A DNA stretch of 64,000 nt from VRUE01 sp963697915 (GTDB lineage Bacteria; Actinomycetota; Thermoleophilia; Solirubrobacterales; 70-9): the NCBI GenBank assembly GCA_963697915.1, contig OY969103.1, positions 124,001 through 188,000 on the forward strand. The letters run 5' to 3'. Numbering within the stretch: the first letter of the stretch is position 1; each line of letters starts with the position of its first letter. The notes beneath the pieces are model-generated. The model was not told the origin of the DNA, did not search any database, and was given only the letters and a program-made list of their open reading frames with translations. Positions 16,998 to 26,063 of this stretch are shown here, in pieces. Position numbers and translations under genes: made by a program.

Positions 16998-18361
16998 CCG
17001 AGCTCCCCGACGATCTCGCGGAAGCGGTCGCCGCGCCGTTCGAAGTTCTCGAAGGCGTCGAAGCTGGCGCAGGCCGGTGAGAGCAGGACGACCTCGCCGG
17101 GGCGGGCCGCGGCGGCGGCGGCGCGCACGGCGTCCTCGAGGTCGGCGCAGCGGTACAGGGCGATGCCGTCGGCGAGGACCGGTGCGAGCTCGGTCGCCAG
17201 CCGGCCGGCGGCGGCGCCGATCAGGTAGCAGGCGACACAGCTCTCGCGGACCGGCTCGGCGAGCGGTGCGAACGGCTCGTCCTTCTCGCTGCCGCCGAGG
17301 ATCGCGTGGACGCCACCCTCGAAGGCGCGCAGACCGACCGCAGCCGAGGCGACGTTGGTCGCCTTCGAGTCGTTGACGAAGCGCACCCCGCCGATCTCGG
17401 CGACCGGCTCGAGCCGGTGCGGGACGCCGGCGAAGCTGCGCAGCCCCTCGCGAACCGCGTCGGGCCCGAGCCCCATCGCCAGCGCCGCCGCCGCGGCGGC
17501 CATCGCGTTGGCGACGTTGTGGTCGCCGAAGAGGCCGAGCTCGCCGACCGCGAGCAGGGGCTCGCCCGCGTAGAAGATCGTCCCCTCCGCGAGCGCGACC
17601 TCGCAGTCGGGGCCGGCGCCGTGGCAGAAGGCGACGCGGCGGGCGCAGCCGCCGAGGTCGACGCCGGCGATCGCCGGCTCGTCGGCGTTGTAGACGGCGA
17701 CGTCGTCGTTGCCCTGGTTGGCGAAGATCCGCAGCTTCGCGGCCAGGTAGTCCCCGAGGTCGGCGTGGCGGTCGAGGTGATCGGGAGCGAGGTTGAGGAA
17801 GACGGCGCACTCGGGGGCGAAGGCGGTGCTGTCCTCGAGCTGGAAGCTGGAGGCCTCGCAGACCACGGTCGCGTCGGGCTCGATCGTCCCGGCCAGCTCC
17901 GAGAGCGGCGTGCCGACGTTGCCGGCGACGGCGACCGGCTCGCCGGCGCCGCGGTAGACGTGGCCGAGCAGCTCGGCGGTGGTCGTCTTGCCGTTGGTCC
18001 CGGTCACCGCGACGGTGCGGTTGGGGACCGCGCGCCAGGCGAGCTCGAGCTCGCCGACGACCTCGATGCCGCGCTCCAGGGCCGCGGCGATCACCGGCGC
18101 CTCCCGGGGAACGCCCGGGCTCTTGACGACGGTCCGCGTCCCTTCCAGTTGAGCAACTCCATCCGTATCCAGGACGACTTCGACGCCCTCCCCCCCGAGC
18201 CCTGCCGCCCCCTCCGGATGGCCGGAATCGACCCCGCGCACGCTCTCTCCCCGGGCGGCGAGCAGGCGCGCCGCCGCCTGGCCGGAGCGGGCCAGGCCGA
18301 CGACCAGGAACGGGCCGCGGGGCAGCGGCGGGCGGGGCTTGCGCGGGGGCGGGGCGCTCAC
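16994..18361 (-). CDS. murD: UDP-N-acetylmuramoyl-L-alanine-D-glutamate ligase
   Basis: A Mur ligase of 455 residues adding D-glutamate to UDP-MurNAc-L-Ala. The N-terminal FLVVGLARSGQAA binds the UDP substrate. GTNGKTTT (about 129-136) is the ATP loop, and LNLAPDHLDRH and FVNDSKATN are diagnostic of MurD. A proline/arginine-rich stretch of about 15 residues precedes the usual N-terminus. The start is a GTG, with the GNAT gene ending 33 bases upstream. The end is coupled to ftsW. Confidence 0.96.
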   Translation of the reverse strand: MSAPPPRKPRPPLPRGPFLVVGLARSGQAAARLLAARGESVRGVDSGHPEGAAGLGGEGVEVVLDTDGVAQLEGTRTVVKSPGVPREAPVIAAALERGIEVVGELELAWRAVPNRTVAVTGTNGKTTTAELLGHVYRGAGEPVAVAGNVGTPLSELAGTIEPDATVVCEASSFQLEDSTAFAPECAVFLNLAPDHLDRHADLGDYLAAKLRIFANQGNDDVAVYNADEPAIAGVDLGGCARRVAFCHGAGPDCEVALAEGTIFYAGEPLLAVGELGLFGDHNVANAMAAAAAALAMGLGPDAVREGLRSFAGVPHRLEPVAEIGGVRFVNDSKATNVASAAVGLRAFEGGVHAILGGSEKDEPFAPLAEPVRESCVACYLIGAAAGRLATELAPVLADGIALYRCADLEDAVRAAAAAARPGEVVLLSPACASFDAFENFERRGDRFREIVGELG

Positions 18362-18394
18362 CCGACGTATGTTCGTGACGCCGCCGGTCGTCGC

Positions 18395-18979
18395 CTAGGA
18401 CGGCCGCCCGGCGCTCCCCGGGGCGGCGAGGCGGTAGAGGACGTGGCGGCGCTGCGGGTGGTCCGGCGCCAGGCTGGGGTGGTCGAAGTCCTCGGCCGGG
18501 TCGCGCTGCATCCTGAGCCGCTCCATCACCGCGCGCGAGCGGGCGTTCACCGCCGTGGTGAAGGAGACGACCTCGGCCAGCCCCGCCTGTTCGAACCCGA
18601 AGGCGAGCGCCGCGCGCGCCGCCTCGGTCGCGTAGCCGTGTCCCCAGGCGGGGCGCGCCAGCCGCCAGCCGACCTCGACTGCCGGGGTGAAGTGGGCCTC
18701 GAAGCGCGGCCGGGCGAGGCCGGTGAACCCGATCAGGCCGCCGCCGTCCAGCGGCTCCAGCGCCCAGAGCCCGTAGCCGTCGCGCTCGAACCCGACCTCG
18801 ATCGCCTCGACCAGGGCGTCGCTCTCGGCCCGATCGAGCGGCGCCGGGAGGTGCTCCATCACCTCCGGGTCGGCGTTCAGCGCCGCGAACGGCCCGCGGT
18901 CGGCGGGTCGCCAGCGGCGCAGCAGCAGGCGCTCGGTGCGCAGCTCAGGCGCCGCGCCCGGTGGCGGCTCAGCGCCCAA
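18395..18979 (-). CDS. GNAT acetyltransferase, RimJ/RimL type, inside the dcw cluster
   Basis: This 194-residue GNAT protein has the opening LRTERLLLRRWRPAD, a central GFTGL, and the acetyl-CoA loop with GHGYATEAARAALAF. It belongs to the RimJ/RimL-like set that acetylates protein N-termini or small molecules. The TTG start overlaps the mraY end by 11 bases, so it is embedded in the operon between mraY and murD, where no acetyltransferase normally sits. Whether it modifies a division protein or a precursor is unknown. Confidence 0.85.
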   Translation of the reverse strand: MGAEPPPGAAPELRTERLLLRRWRPADRGPFAALNADPEVMEHLPAPLDRAESDALVEAIEVGFERDGYGLWALEPLDGGGLIGFTGLARPRFEAHFTPAVEVGWRLARPAWGHGYATEAARAALAFGFEQAGLAEVVSFTTAVNARSRAVMERLRMQRDPAEDFDHPSLAPDHPQRRHVLYRLAAPGSAGRPS

Positions 18980-19943
18980 TCGACTGCTGGTAGAGCGTGA
19001 ACCCGATCCCGGAGCAGACCGCGGCGACGATCCAGAAGCGCAGCATGATCTTGGTCTCCGACCAGGCCATCATCTCGAAGTGGTGGTGCAGCGGCGCCAT
19101 CAGGAAGACGCGGCGGCGGAAGGTCTTGAAGGAGAAGACCTGGATCGCGACCGAAGCGGCCTCGATCACGAAGATGCCGCCGATGATGAGCAGCAGGATC
19201 TCGGTCTGGGTCATCACCGCGAGGGCCCCGATCGCGCCGCCGAGCCCGAGCGAGCCGGTGTCGCCCATGAAGATCGAGGCCGGGAAGGCGTTGAACCAGA
19301 GGAAGCCGACGCAGGCGCCGACCAGGCAGGCGGAGAGCAGCGCCATGTCCTGCTGCTGGTTGGTGACGAAGCAGATCGCCGTGTAGGAGAGGAGGACGAC
19401 CGCGCAGCAGCCGGCGGCGAGGCCGTCGAGGCCGTCGGTGAGGTTGACGCCGTTGGAGAAGCCGGCGAGGACGAGGAAGACGAAGACGAAGTAGAGGACC
19501 GGGCCGAGGTCGAGGCTGGCGTCGCCGATGCGGAAGAAGAGGGTCGGCTCGAGCCCGACCTCGTGGCGAGCCACCCACCAGAGGACGAGCGCCAGGCCGA
19601 GCTGGCCGAGCAGCTTCCAGCGCGCCGAGAGACCCAGGGAGCGGCGTTTGACGATCTTGGTGAAGTCGTCGGCGAAGCCGAGCGCGGCGCAGCCGAGGGC
19701 GACGCCGAAGACGGCGAGGCTCTGCGGGTCGCGGTCGGAGAGGACGAGGTAGGGGACGCAGATCGCGGCGAAGATGATCAGGCCGCCCATCGTCGGCGTG
19801 CCCGCCTTGGTGTGGTGCTCCTGGGGGCCGTCCTCGCGGATGTGCTGGCCGAACTCCCGCAGGCGCAGGTACTCGATGAACTTCGGGCCGAGGAAGAGGC
19901 AGATCAGCATCGCCGCCATCCCGGCGATCAGCACCTCGCCCAT
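18969..19943 (-). CDS. mraY: Phospho-N-acetylmuramoyl-pentapeptide transferase
   Basis: A 324-residue polytopic enzyme that makes lipid I from UDP-MurNAc-pentapeptide and undecaprenyl phosphate. Family motifs are HTKAGTPTMGG, the Mg-binding FADDFTK, NLTDGLDGLA, and the C-terminal PLHHHFE. About ten hydrophobic segments are visible. The ATG shares one base with the murF stop (TGATG). Confidence 0.97.
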   Translation of the reverse strand: MGEVLIAGMAAMLICLFLGPKFIEYLRLREFGQHIREDGPQEHHTKAGTPTMGGLIIFAAICVPYLVLSDRDPQSLAVFGVALGCAALGFADDFTKIVKRRSLGLSARWKLLGQLGLALVLWWVARHEVGLEPTLFFRIGDASLDLGPVLYFVFVFLVLAGFSNGVNLTDGLDGLAAGCCAVVLLSYTAICFVTNQQQDMALLSACLVGACVGFLWFNAFPASIFMGDTGSLGLGGAIGALAVMTQTEILLLIIGGIFVIEAASVAIQVFSFKTFRRRVFLMAPLHHHFEMMAWSETKIMLRFWIVAAVCSGIGFTLYQQSIGR

Positions 19944-21307
19944 CAGAGCAGCTCCGGCAGCGCCTCGGCGACGGCCTCGAGGCCGGCCGAGCGCGAGCCC
20001 TTGACCAGGACCGCGTCGCCCGGCTCGAGCTGGGCGGCGAGCAGCTCGGCGGCCTCGCCCGGGTCGCCGACCAGCTCGTCGGGGCCGTACTCGCGGGCCG
20101 GCTCGCCGACCCCGATCAGGAAGTCGACCCCTGCGGCGCGGGCGTGGGCGCCGACCTCGCGGTGGTGGGCGGCGGCGCCGGGGCCGAGCTCGGCCATCTC
20201 GCCGAGCACGGCGATCCGCCGCGGCCCCTCGAGGGTGGCGAGGTGATCCAGCGCCGCGCGCATCGACACCGGGTTGGCGTTGTAGCAGTCGTTGACCAGG
20301 ACGATCCCGTCTCCAAGCTCGAGGCGCTCGCCCCTGAAGCGAGAGAACCCTATGCTCGCAGCGCGGTCGGCCATCTCCTCGAGGGGCGCACCGAGCGCCA
20401 CGCCGGCGCCGATCGCGGCGAGCGCGTTGGTCAGGTTGTGGGCCTCGGCGAAGGGGAAGTGGAGGCGGGCGCTGCCGGCGGGGGTGACGACGGTCGCCTC
20501 GGTGACCCCCGCGGCGACCCGCGCCTCGGTGGCCTCGACGTCGCCGCCGGGGCCGAAGCGGAGCAGGCGCGGGGCGGCGTCGAGGTGCGGCTCCAGCTCG
20601 CCGGCGTCGACCGGGACGACCGCGACGCCGTCGGCGGGCAGCGAGTCGAGGACCTCCGCCTTGGCCGCGGCGATCGCCGCGACCGAGCCGAGCAGCTCGA
20701 CGTGGACCGGGCCGACGTTGGTGATCACCGCCACCCGGGGCTCGGCGATCGCCGCCAGCTCGGCGATCTGGCCACGGCCCCGCATCGCCATCTCCAGGAC
20801 CAGGAGGTCGGTGTCCTCGGGGGCGGCGAGCACGGTCAGCGGCAGCCCGATCTCGGTGTTGAGGTTCTGCTCGTTGGCATGCACCCGCCCCGGCAGCAGG
20901 GCGCGGGCGATGTCCTTGACCGAGGTCTTGCCGACCGAGCCGGTGACGCCGACGACCGGGGCGCCGAGCTCGCGGCGCCAGGCCCGCGCCAGGCCCTGCA
21001 GGGCCGCGAGCGGGTCGTCGACCGCGAAGACCCAGCCGTCACCGCTCCGTTCGCGGTTGGGGTCGCTATCCGACCCTAACCACGAACTCGCCGCGACCGA
21101 GCTGGCCACGGCGCCCCAGGCCCCGGCGGCGAGCGCGGCGGGGGCGAACTCGGAGCCGTCGACGCGGGCGCCGCGCAGGCCGAAGAAGAGATCGCCTGGG
21201 CCGGCGGCACCGGAGTCGACGACGGCGCGGCGCGGCGGGCCGGGCTCGCCGCGAGCGACGATCTCGGCCCCGATCGCCGCCGCGATCTGCTCGGCGCCGA
21301 GGTTCAC
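19943..21307 (-). CDS. murF: UDP-N-acetylmuramoyl-tripeptide-D-alanyl-D-alanine ligase
   Basis: A Mur ligase of 454 residues that adds D-Ala-D-Ala. The ATP loop GSVGKTSVKD (about residues 123-132), HANEQNLNTEIG, EMAMRGRGQI, NDCYNANPVSM and LGEMAELG all match MurF. The GTG at 21307 is preferred because it overlaps the murE stop (GTGA) and gives the normal N-terminus. The stop codon overlaps the mraY start by one base. Confidence 0.96.
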   Translation of the reverse strand: MNLGAEQIAAAIGAEIVARGEPGPPRRAVVDSGAAGPGDLFFGLRGARVDGSEFAPAALAAGAWGAVASSVAASSWLGSDSDPNRERSGDGWVFAVDDPLAALQGLARAWRRELGAPVVGVTGSVGKTSVKDIARALLPGRVHANEQNLNTEIGLPLTVLAAPEDTDLLVLEMAMRGRGQIAELAAIAEPRVAVITNVGPVHVELLGSVAAIAAAKAEVLDSLPADGVAVVPVDAGELEPHLDAAPRLLRFGPGGDVEATEARVAAGVTEATVVTPAGSARLHFPFAEAHNLTNALAAIGAGVALGAPLEEMADRAASIGFSRFRGERLELGDGIVLVNDCYNANPVSMRAALDHLATLEGPRRIAVLGEMAELGPGAAAHHREVGAHARAAGVDFLIGVGEPAREYGPDELVGDPGEAAELLAAQLEPGDAVLVKGSRSAGLEAVAEALPELL

Positions 21308-22731
21308 AGGCGGCGCAGCTCCTCGCGCGCCACCTCGCGGTCGTCGAAGGGGACCCTGCGGCCGCCCTCGAACTCCTGGCCCTGCTCGTGGCCCTTGCCG
21401 GCGATGACCACGGTGTCGCCGGGCTCGGCGTACGCGAGCGCCTGGGCGATCGCCTCGCGGCGATCGACTATCGCGTCGACGCTCCCCCCCTCCGCACCCG
21501 CCGTGACTTCGGCGACGATCAGCCCTGGGTCCTCGGAGCGCGGGTTGTCGGAGGTGATGAAGGCGAAGTCCGCGCCCCGCGATGCCGCCCGCCCCATCTT
21601 CGGCCGCTTGCTCTTGTCCCGGTCGCCGCCCGCGCCGACGACCACGATCACCCGCCCCTCCCCGAGTTGCCCCGCCGCGCGCAAGACGTTCTCCAGCGAG
21701 TCCGGCGTGTGCGCGTAGTCGACCAGGACCGTGAAGTCCTGCCCCTCGTCGACCGGCTCGAAGCGCCCGGGCGGCGCCGCGATCTCGGCCAGAGCCCAAG
21801 CGGCGTCCTCTCTCCCGACGCCCAGTGCCTCGGCAGCCGCGAGCGCCCCCAGCGCGTTGGAGGCGTTGAAGTGACCCGGTAGGCGCGTTGTGACTCTGAC
21901 CCCATCGACCGTGAACTCCGCTCCACGGGGGCTGAGGCCGACTTCACTTGCCACGAGGTCGGCCTCAGCCCCCGCCGCCGAGAACGTCACGCACTCGAAC
22001 TCCTCCGCCAGCCGCCGCCCGTAGGGGTCGTCGACGTTGACGATCGCGGTCCCCGGCGACATCTCGAAGAGCAGCCGCTTTGACTGGAAGTAGTCCTCCA
22101 TGTCGGCGTGGAAGTCGAGGTGATCCTGGGTCAGGTTGGTGAAGAGCGCGACGTCGAACTCGATCGCGTCGCAGCGGTGCAGGACGAGGGCGTGCGAGGA
22201 GACCTCCATCACGCAGGCGCGGTCGCCGCCATCGACCATGCGCCGGAAGGTCGCCTGCAGGTCGATCGCCTCCGGCGTCGTCCGCTCGACCCCCTCCTCG
22301 ACCCCGCCGACGACCTGCTTGACCGTGCCCAGCAGGCCGCACTGTCGCCCCGCGGCCTCGAGGATCTCGCGCAGCAGGAAGGCGGTCGTCGTCTTGCCGT
22401 TGGTCCCCGTAATCCCAACCACCTCGAGCTCTCCGGTCGGGTCCCCAAAGAACCGCGCCGCCAGCTGCGCCATCGCCGCCCGCGCGTCAGGAACCACGAC
22501 CTGGGAGACCCCGAGCTTGGGAAGCTCGCGCTCTACAACTAGAGCCACCGCCCCAGCCTCAACCGCAGCGGACGCGAACTCATGCCCGTCGACCTTCTCC
22601 CCGGGCACGCAGAAAAACAGCGTCCCCGGCCTCACCTTGCGGCTGTCGTAAGCAAGAGCCTCGATCTCTACGGAGGGGTCGCCGACGATCCGCGCCCCCC
22701 CAGCTACCGCCGCAAGTTCTTCCAATCTCAC
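21304..22731 (-). CDS. murE: UDP-N-acetylmuramoyl-tripeptide synthetase, meso-diaminopimelate type
   Basis: A Mur ligase of 475 residues. GTNGKTT at 109-115 binds ATP, and TQDHLDFH marks the central domain. DNPR at 395-398 is the signature of enzymes that add meso-diaminopimelate rather than lysine, so the peptidoglycan is probably DAP-type. The GTG start lies 34 bases after the ftsI stop. The end overlaps murF (GTGA). Confidence 0.96.
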   Translation of the reverse strand: MRLEELAAVAGGARIVGDPSVEIEALAYDSRKVRPGTLFFCVPGEKVDGHEFASAAVEAGAVALVVERELPKLGVSQVVVPDARAAMAQLAARFFGDPTGELEVVGITGTNGKTTTAFLLREILEAAGRQCGLLGTVKQVVGGVEEGVERTTPEAIDLQATFRRMVDGGDRACVMEVSSHALVLHRCDAIEFDVALFTNLTQDHLDFHADMEDYFQSKRLLFEMSPGTAIVNVDDPYGRRLAEEFECVTFSAAGAEADLVASEVGLSPRGAEFTVDGVRVTTRLPGHFNASNALGALAAAEALGVGREDAAWALAEIAAPPGRFEPVDEGQDFTVLVDYAHTPDSLENVLRAAGQLGEGRVIVVVGAGGDRDKSKRPKMGRAASRGADFAFITSDNPRSEDPGLIVAEVTAGAEGGSVDAIVDRREAIAQALAYAEPGDTVVIAGKGHEQGQEFEGGRRVPFDDREVAREELRRL

Positions 22732-22765
22732 GCGCCGATTCTAGAAATGGGGTCGGGTGCCCCTC

Positions 22766-24418
22766 TTATTCCTGCGGCACACCCAGATACGGAAGAGCGA
22801 AAGACGCGATCCGGCCGAAGGCCGGCGCCGCCACCGAGCCGCCGTAGTAGTCCCCCTGCGGTTGGTCGACGATCACCGAGACCAGCAGCCGCGGATCCGC
22901 GGCCGGGGCAAAGCCGATGAACGAGGCGACGTACTTGGTCTCCGAGTAGGTCCCGTTTTCGGCCACCTGCGAGGTGCCGGTCTTGCCGGCCAGGGTGTAG
23001 CCGGGGACGCTGACCTCTGAGGCGGTGCCGCCGGGGGCCAACACGCCCTCCAGCATCGAGCGCACCTCGGTGGCGACGGCGGTGCCGAACACGCGCCGGC
23101 CGGGCTCGGGCTCGACCGGCTCGTCGCCGACCCGTGAGACCAGGCGCGGCTGCCGCAGCACGCCGCCGTTGGCGATCGCCGCGTAGCCGGCCATCATCTG
23201 CATCGGGGTCACCGCCAGGCCCTGGCCGAGTGGCAGGTTGCCCATCGTCGAGCCCGAGTACTCCTCCAGCGCCGGCACGATCCCGATCTCCTCGGCCGGG
23301 TAGCGGACGCCCGTCGGGCGACCGAAGCCGAGCCGCTTGATCCAGCGGCTGAACTTCTCGCTGCCCAGCCCGAGCCCGATCGTCACCGCCCCCACGTTGG
23401 AGGAGTAGGCGAGGATTTCGGCGACCGACATCGTCGCCGTGCCGCGCGCGTGCGACTCCTCGATCACGCGGTCTGCGACCCGCAGCGTCGGCGGCAGCGT
23501 GAAGTAGCTGGTCGGGGTCACTTTCTTCTCCTCCAGGGCGGCGGCGACAGTGAACGCCTTGAAGGTCGAGCCGGGCTCGTAGGTGAAGCCGGTGGCGCGG
23601 TTGACGAGGTCTTCGGGGTCGGCCTCGGAGAGGTCGGTCGGGTCGACCGGCGGCCAGTTCGCCATCGCCAGCACGGCCGAGTTGCGCGGGTCCATGACGA
23701 TCGCCGTCGCCCCCTTGGGCGAGTACGTTTCCCCGACTTCAGCCAGGACTTCCTCGGTCTTCTTCTCGATCGCCGGGTCGAGGGTGAGGCGCAGGTCTTC
23801 GCCGTCCTCGGCGTCGCTCACGGTGTCGAGCCGGATCGGCTCGCCGAGCGCGTCCTTGACGATCCGCCGCTCGCCGTCACTGGCGCCGAGGACCTCTTCT
23901 TCGCCGGCCTCGAGCCCGGACAGGCCGTCGCCTTCGTCGCCGACCGCGCCGACCACCTGGGCCGCCAGCTCGCCCTGCGGGTAGGTGCGGCGGCTGTCGG
24001 GCAGCTCGCCGATCCCGGGCAGCTCGAGCCGCGCGACCCGCGCCGCGCTCGGCAGGTCGACCTTCTGGGCGATGTAGGAGAAGCCCGATTCCTCGGTCAG
24101 GCTCTCGAAGACCTCGTCCTCGGGGAGGTTGAGGATCGGCGCCAGTTTGTCGGCTACCTGACGCGGTCTCTTCACCTGGTAGGGCGTGGCGAAGATCGTT
24201 TTCGCGTCTTCGGAGACGGCGAGCGGGTTGCCGAAGCGGTCGAGCAGGCTGCCGCGCAAGCCGGGCACGGTGACCACCTCGGTCTGCTGGTAGGCCGCTT
24301 CGGAGGCCAGCGAGGAGCCCTGCACCCCCTGCAGCCAGAAGGCGCGCAGGGCGATGACCGAAAGACAGACCAGGAAGCCGGCGAAGAGGAGACCGATCCG
24401 GCGCTCGGTTACGCGCAT
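22766..24418 (-). CDS. ftsI: Class B penicillin-binding protein, FtsI/PBP3
   Basis: A septal transpeptidase of 550 residues. It has a short cytoplasmic start, a membrane anchor (about 8-28), an N-terminal dimerisation domain and a C-terminal transpeptidase domain. The active-site serine is in STFK (from YEPGSTFKAF), followed by SSN (AYSSNVG) and KTGT (AGKTGTSQ). The ATG at 24418 is chosen because TGAGGGG lies just upstream and because it follows the ftsL stop by 7 bases. The frame extends another 30 residues upstream but overlaps ftsL. It works with FtsW. Confidence 0.95.
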   Translation of the reverse strand: MRVTERRIGLLFAGFLVCLSVIALRAFWLQGVQGSSLASEAAYQQTEVVTVPGLRGSLLDRFGNPLAVSEDAKTIFATPYQVKRPRQVADKLAPILNLPEDEVFESLTEESGFSYIAQKVDLPSAARVARLELPGIGELPDSRRTYPQGELAAQVVGAVGDEGDGLSGLEAGEEEVLGASDGERRIVKDALGEPIRLDTVSDAEDGEDLRLTLDPAIEKKTEEVLAEVGETYSPKGATAIVMDPRNSAVLAMANWPPVDPTDLSEADPEDLVNRATGFTYEPGSTFKAFTVAAALEEKKVTPTSYFTLPPTLRVADRVIEESHARGTATMSVAEILAYSSNVGAVTIGLGLGSEKFSRWIKRLGFGRPTGVRYPAEEIGIVPALEEYSGSTMGNLPLGQGLAVTPMQMMAGYAAIANGGVLRQPRLVSRVGDEPVEPEPGRRVFGTAVATEVRSMLEGVLAPGGTASEVSVPGYTLAGKTGTSQVAENGTYSETKYVASFIGFAPAADPRLLVSVIVDQPQGDYYGGSVAAPAFGRIASFALPYLGVPQE

Positions 24419-24425
24419 ATACCCC

Positions 24426-25028
24426 TCAGTAGACCGATCCCGCAGCGGCCAAGCGGCGCGCCGCGATCTCGACGTCATCGGGGCCGGCCTCGACGGCGCC
24501 GGCGGCATCGACCGCGGCGGCGCTCAATCCGAGCGCGGCGGCGTCGGCGCGGATCCGCCCGGCACCGGACTTCTGCGCGTCGCGGCTGCGCAGCAGCGAG
24601 TTCTCTTCGTCGAGCGCCGTGATGTTCTGGTCGATCTGGCCCGCCTCGGCGGCGAGGCTGAGGGTCATCACATTGAGGCCGACGATCCCGGCGAGCAGGG
24701 CGCCGAGCACGCCGATCCAGAGCCGGCCGCGGGTCATCCGCACGATCAGACCCGAGTCAGGGAGGCCGCGGACGGCGCTCGCGGTGTTGACCGCGAACGG
24801 GATCAGCTGGCCGCCGGGCCGGCGGGCGGGGCTCGCCTTCCTGCGAGCTGGGGCCGCCTTCGCCCGGGTCGGCGCCGGCTTGCGCCGCGCGGGGGCGGGT
24901 TTGCGCCGGGTGGGCGCCGGTTTGCGGCGCGGTTTGACGGCCGGGGCGGCCGCGAGGGCGGGGCGTTTGCGGCGCGGTTTGACCGGCGCCGGGGCGGCGG
25001 CCTTGCGGGCGGTCGCGGCGGCGGCCAT
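24426..25028 (-). CDS. ftsL: FtsL-like single-pass division protein with long basic N-terminal tail
   Basis: A 200-residue protein. Residues 1-70 are almost only Ala, Lys, Arg and Pro, with repeats of RRKPAP. One membrane helix follows at about 103-125 and then a short predicted coiled coil (LAAEAGQIDQNITALDEEN, shortened). The position between rsmH and ftsI, the topology and the coiled coil fit FtsL; primary sequence similarity is weak, as usual. The cytoplasmic tail is much longer than in textbook FtsL and could contact nucleic acid or lipids. The ATG shares one base with the rsmH stop. Confidence 0.75.
   Translation of the reverse strand: MAAAATARKAAAPAPVKPRRKRPALAAAPAVKPRRKPAPTRRKPAPARRKPAPTRAKAAPARRKASPARRPGGQLIPFAVNTASAVRGLPDSGLIVRMTRGRLWIGVLGALLAGIVGLNVMTLSLAAEAGQIDQNITALDEENSLLRSRDAQKSGAGRIRADAAALGLSAAAVDAAGAVEAGPDDVEIAARRLAAAGSVY
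24921..24983. repeat. Short direct repeats encoding the basic tail of FtsL
   Basis: The 18-base unit TTTGCGGCGCGGTTTGAC occurs at 24921-24938 and again at 24966-24983. Related G/C-rich units continue to about 24850. They encode the KPRRK/RRKPAP blocks. Such repeats can expand or contract by slippage, so tail length may vary between strains. Confidence 0.7.
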
Positions 25029-25981
25029 CAGGCGACGCTCCCGGCCGCCTGAGCGGCGGCGATCTTGAGCCCGCCGCGCAGGTGGGCGGACTTGGAGCGC
25101 GGGTTGGCGGCCATCTCCGCCGCCCCCGGCGCGATCGCGCGGCGGGTGAGCAGCTCCGCTTCGGGCTCGCGCCCGCAGGCGCAGACCGGCAGCTCGGGCG
25201 GGCAGACGCAGCCGCGCGCCCGCTCGGCGAGGAACCGCTTGACGCGACGATCCTCGAGCGAGTGGAAGGAGATCGCCGCGAAGCGGCCGCCAAGGGGCAG
25301 CATCGCCCAGGCCGTCGGCAGGGCGTCCTCGAGCGAGTCGAGCTCGCCGTTGACGGCGATCCGGATCGCCTGGAAGGTGCGCTTGGCCGGGTGGCCGCCG
25401 CCGAAGCGGGCCGAGGCCGGCATCCCCGCCTTGACCGCGGCGACCAGCTCCGAAGTGGTGTGCAGCGGCCGGCGGCGGGTGATCTCACGGGCGATCCCGC
25501 CCGCGTAGCGCTCCTCGCCGAAGCGGCGCAGCGCCTGCGCCAGCCGCGACTCGGGCCACTCGTTGACGACGTCGGCGGCGCTCAGCTCCTGGCGGGTGTC
25601 CATCCGCATGTCGAGCGGCGCGTCATAGGAATAGGAGAAGCCCCGCTCACGGGCGTCGACCTGCATCGAGGACATCCCTAGGTCCATGTAGACCATCTCT
25701 GGCTCGGTGCCTTCGCCGCGCAGGGTGCGAAGCCCTGCCGCGTAGTCGGCCCCGATAAACCGGGTTTTGCAGGGGGTCTCCGCCGCGAAGTGCTCGAAGC
25801 GGGCCGCGGCGGCCGGGTCGCGGTCGATGCAGATCAGCGTTCCCTCCGGCCCCAGCGCGGCGGCGATCTGGCGTGCGTGGCCGCCGCCGCCGAAGGTGCA
25901 GTCGACCGCGGTCTGCCCCGGCTCAGGGGCCAGCAGGGCGGTCAGCTCGGGGGCGAGGACTGGCTCGTGCTCGGTGGGCAT
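25028..25981 (-). CDS. rsmH: 16S rRNA (cytosine1402-N4)-methyltransferase
   Basis: RsmH (MraW), 317 residues from the ATG at 25981. It begins with HEPVLAPEL and has the SAM-binding FGGGGHARQIA. Further family blocks are MDLGMSSMQVD, FSYSYDAPLDMRMD (shortened) and FHSLEDRRVK. It methylates C1402 of 16S rRNA. A second possible start at 26062 follows the mraZ stop by one base (TGA-G-ATG) and would add 27 residues. Neither start has a good Shine-Dalgarno; the shorter form matches family length, the longer is favoured by coupling. Confidence 0.93.
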   Translation of the reverse strand: MPTEHEPVLAPELTALLAPEPGQTAVDCTFGGGGHARQIAAALGPEGTLICIDRDPAAAARFEHFAAETPCKTRFIGADYAAGLRTLRGEGTEPEMVYMDLGMSSMQVDARERGFSYSYDAPLDMRMDTRQELSAADVVNEWPESRLAQALRRFGEERYAGGIAREITRRRPLHTTSELVAAVKAGMPASARFGGGHPAKRTFQAIRIAVNGELDSLEDALPTAWAMLPLGGRFAAISFHSLEDRRVKRFLAERARGCVCPPELPVCACGREPEAELLTRRAIAPGAAEMAANPRSKSAHLRGGLKIAAAQAAGSVA

Positions 25982-26063
25982 GGGGAAAAGGGTTGCGCGC
26001 CGGGCTACCCGGGGTTGGGAAGAGGGATCGAAGTGGTGGGCGGGTTGGGCATGGGCTCGCATC

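Noticed and set aside
15651..17810. Extension of ftsW to a 719-codon frame
   Set aside because: The added N-terminal part is antisense-like Arg-rich sequence over murD; the GTG at 16997 overlapping the murD stop gives a normal FtsW.
17306..19000. A 564-codon plus-strand frame across murD and the GNAT gene
   Set aside because: It is antisense to MurD with intact motifs; composition is typical of shadow frames.
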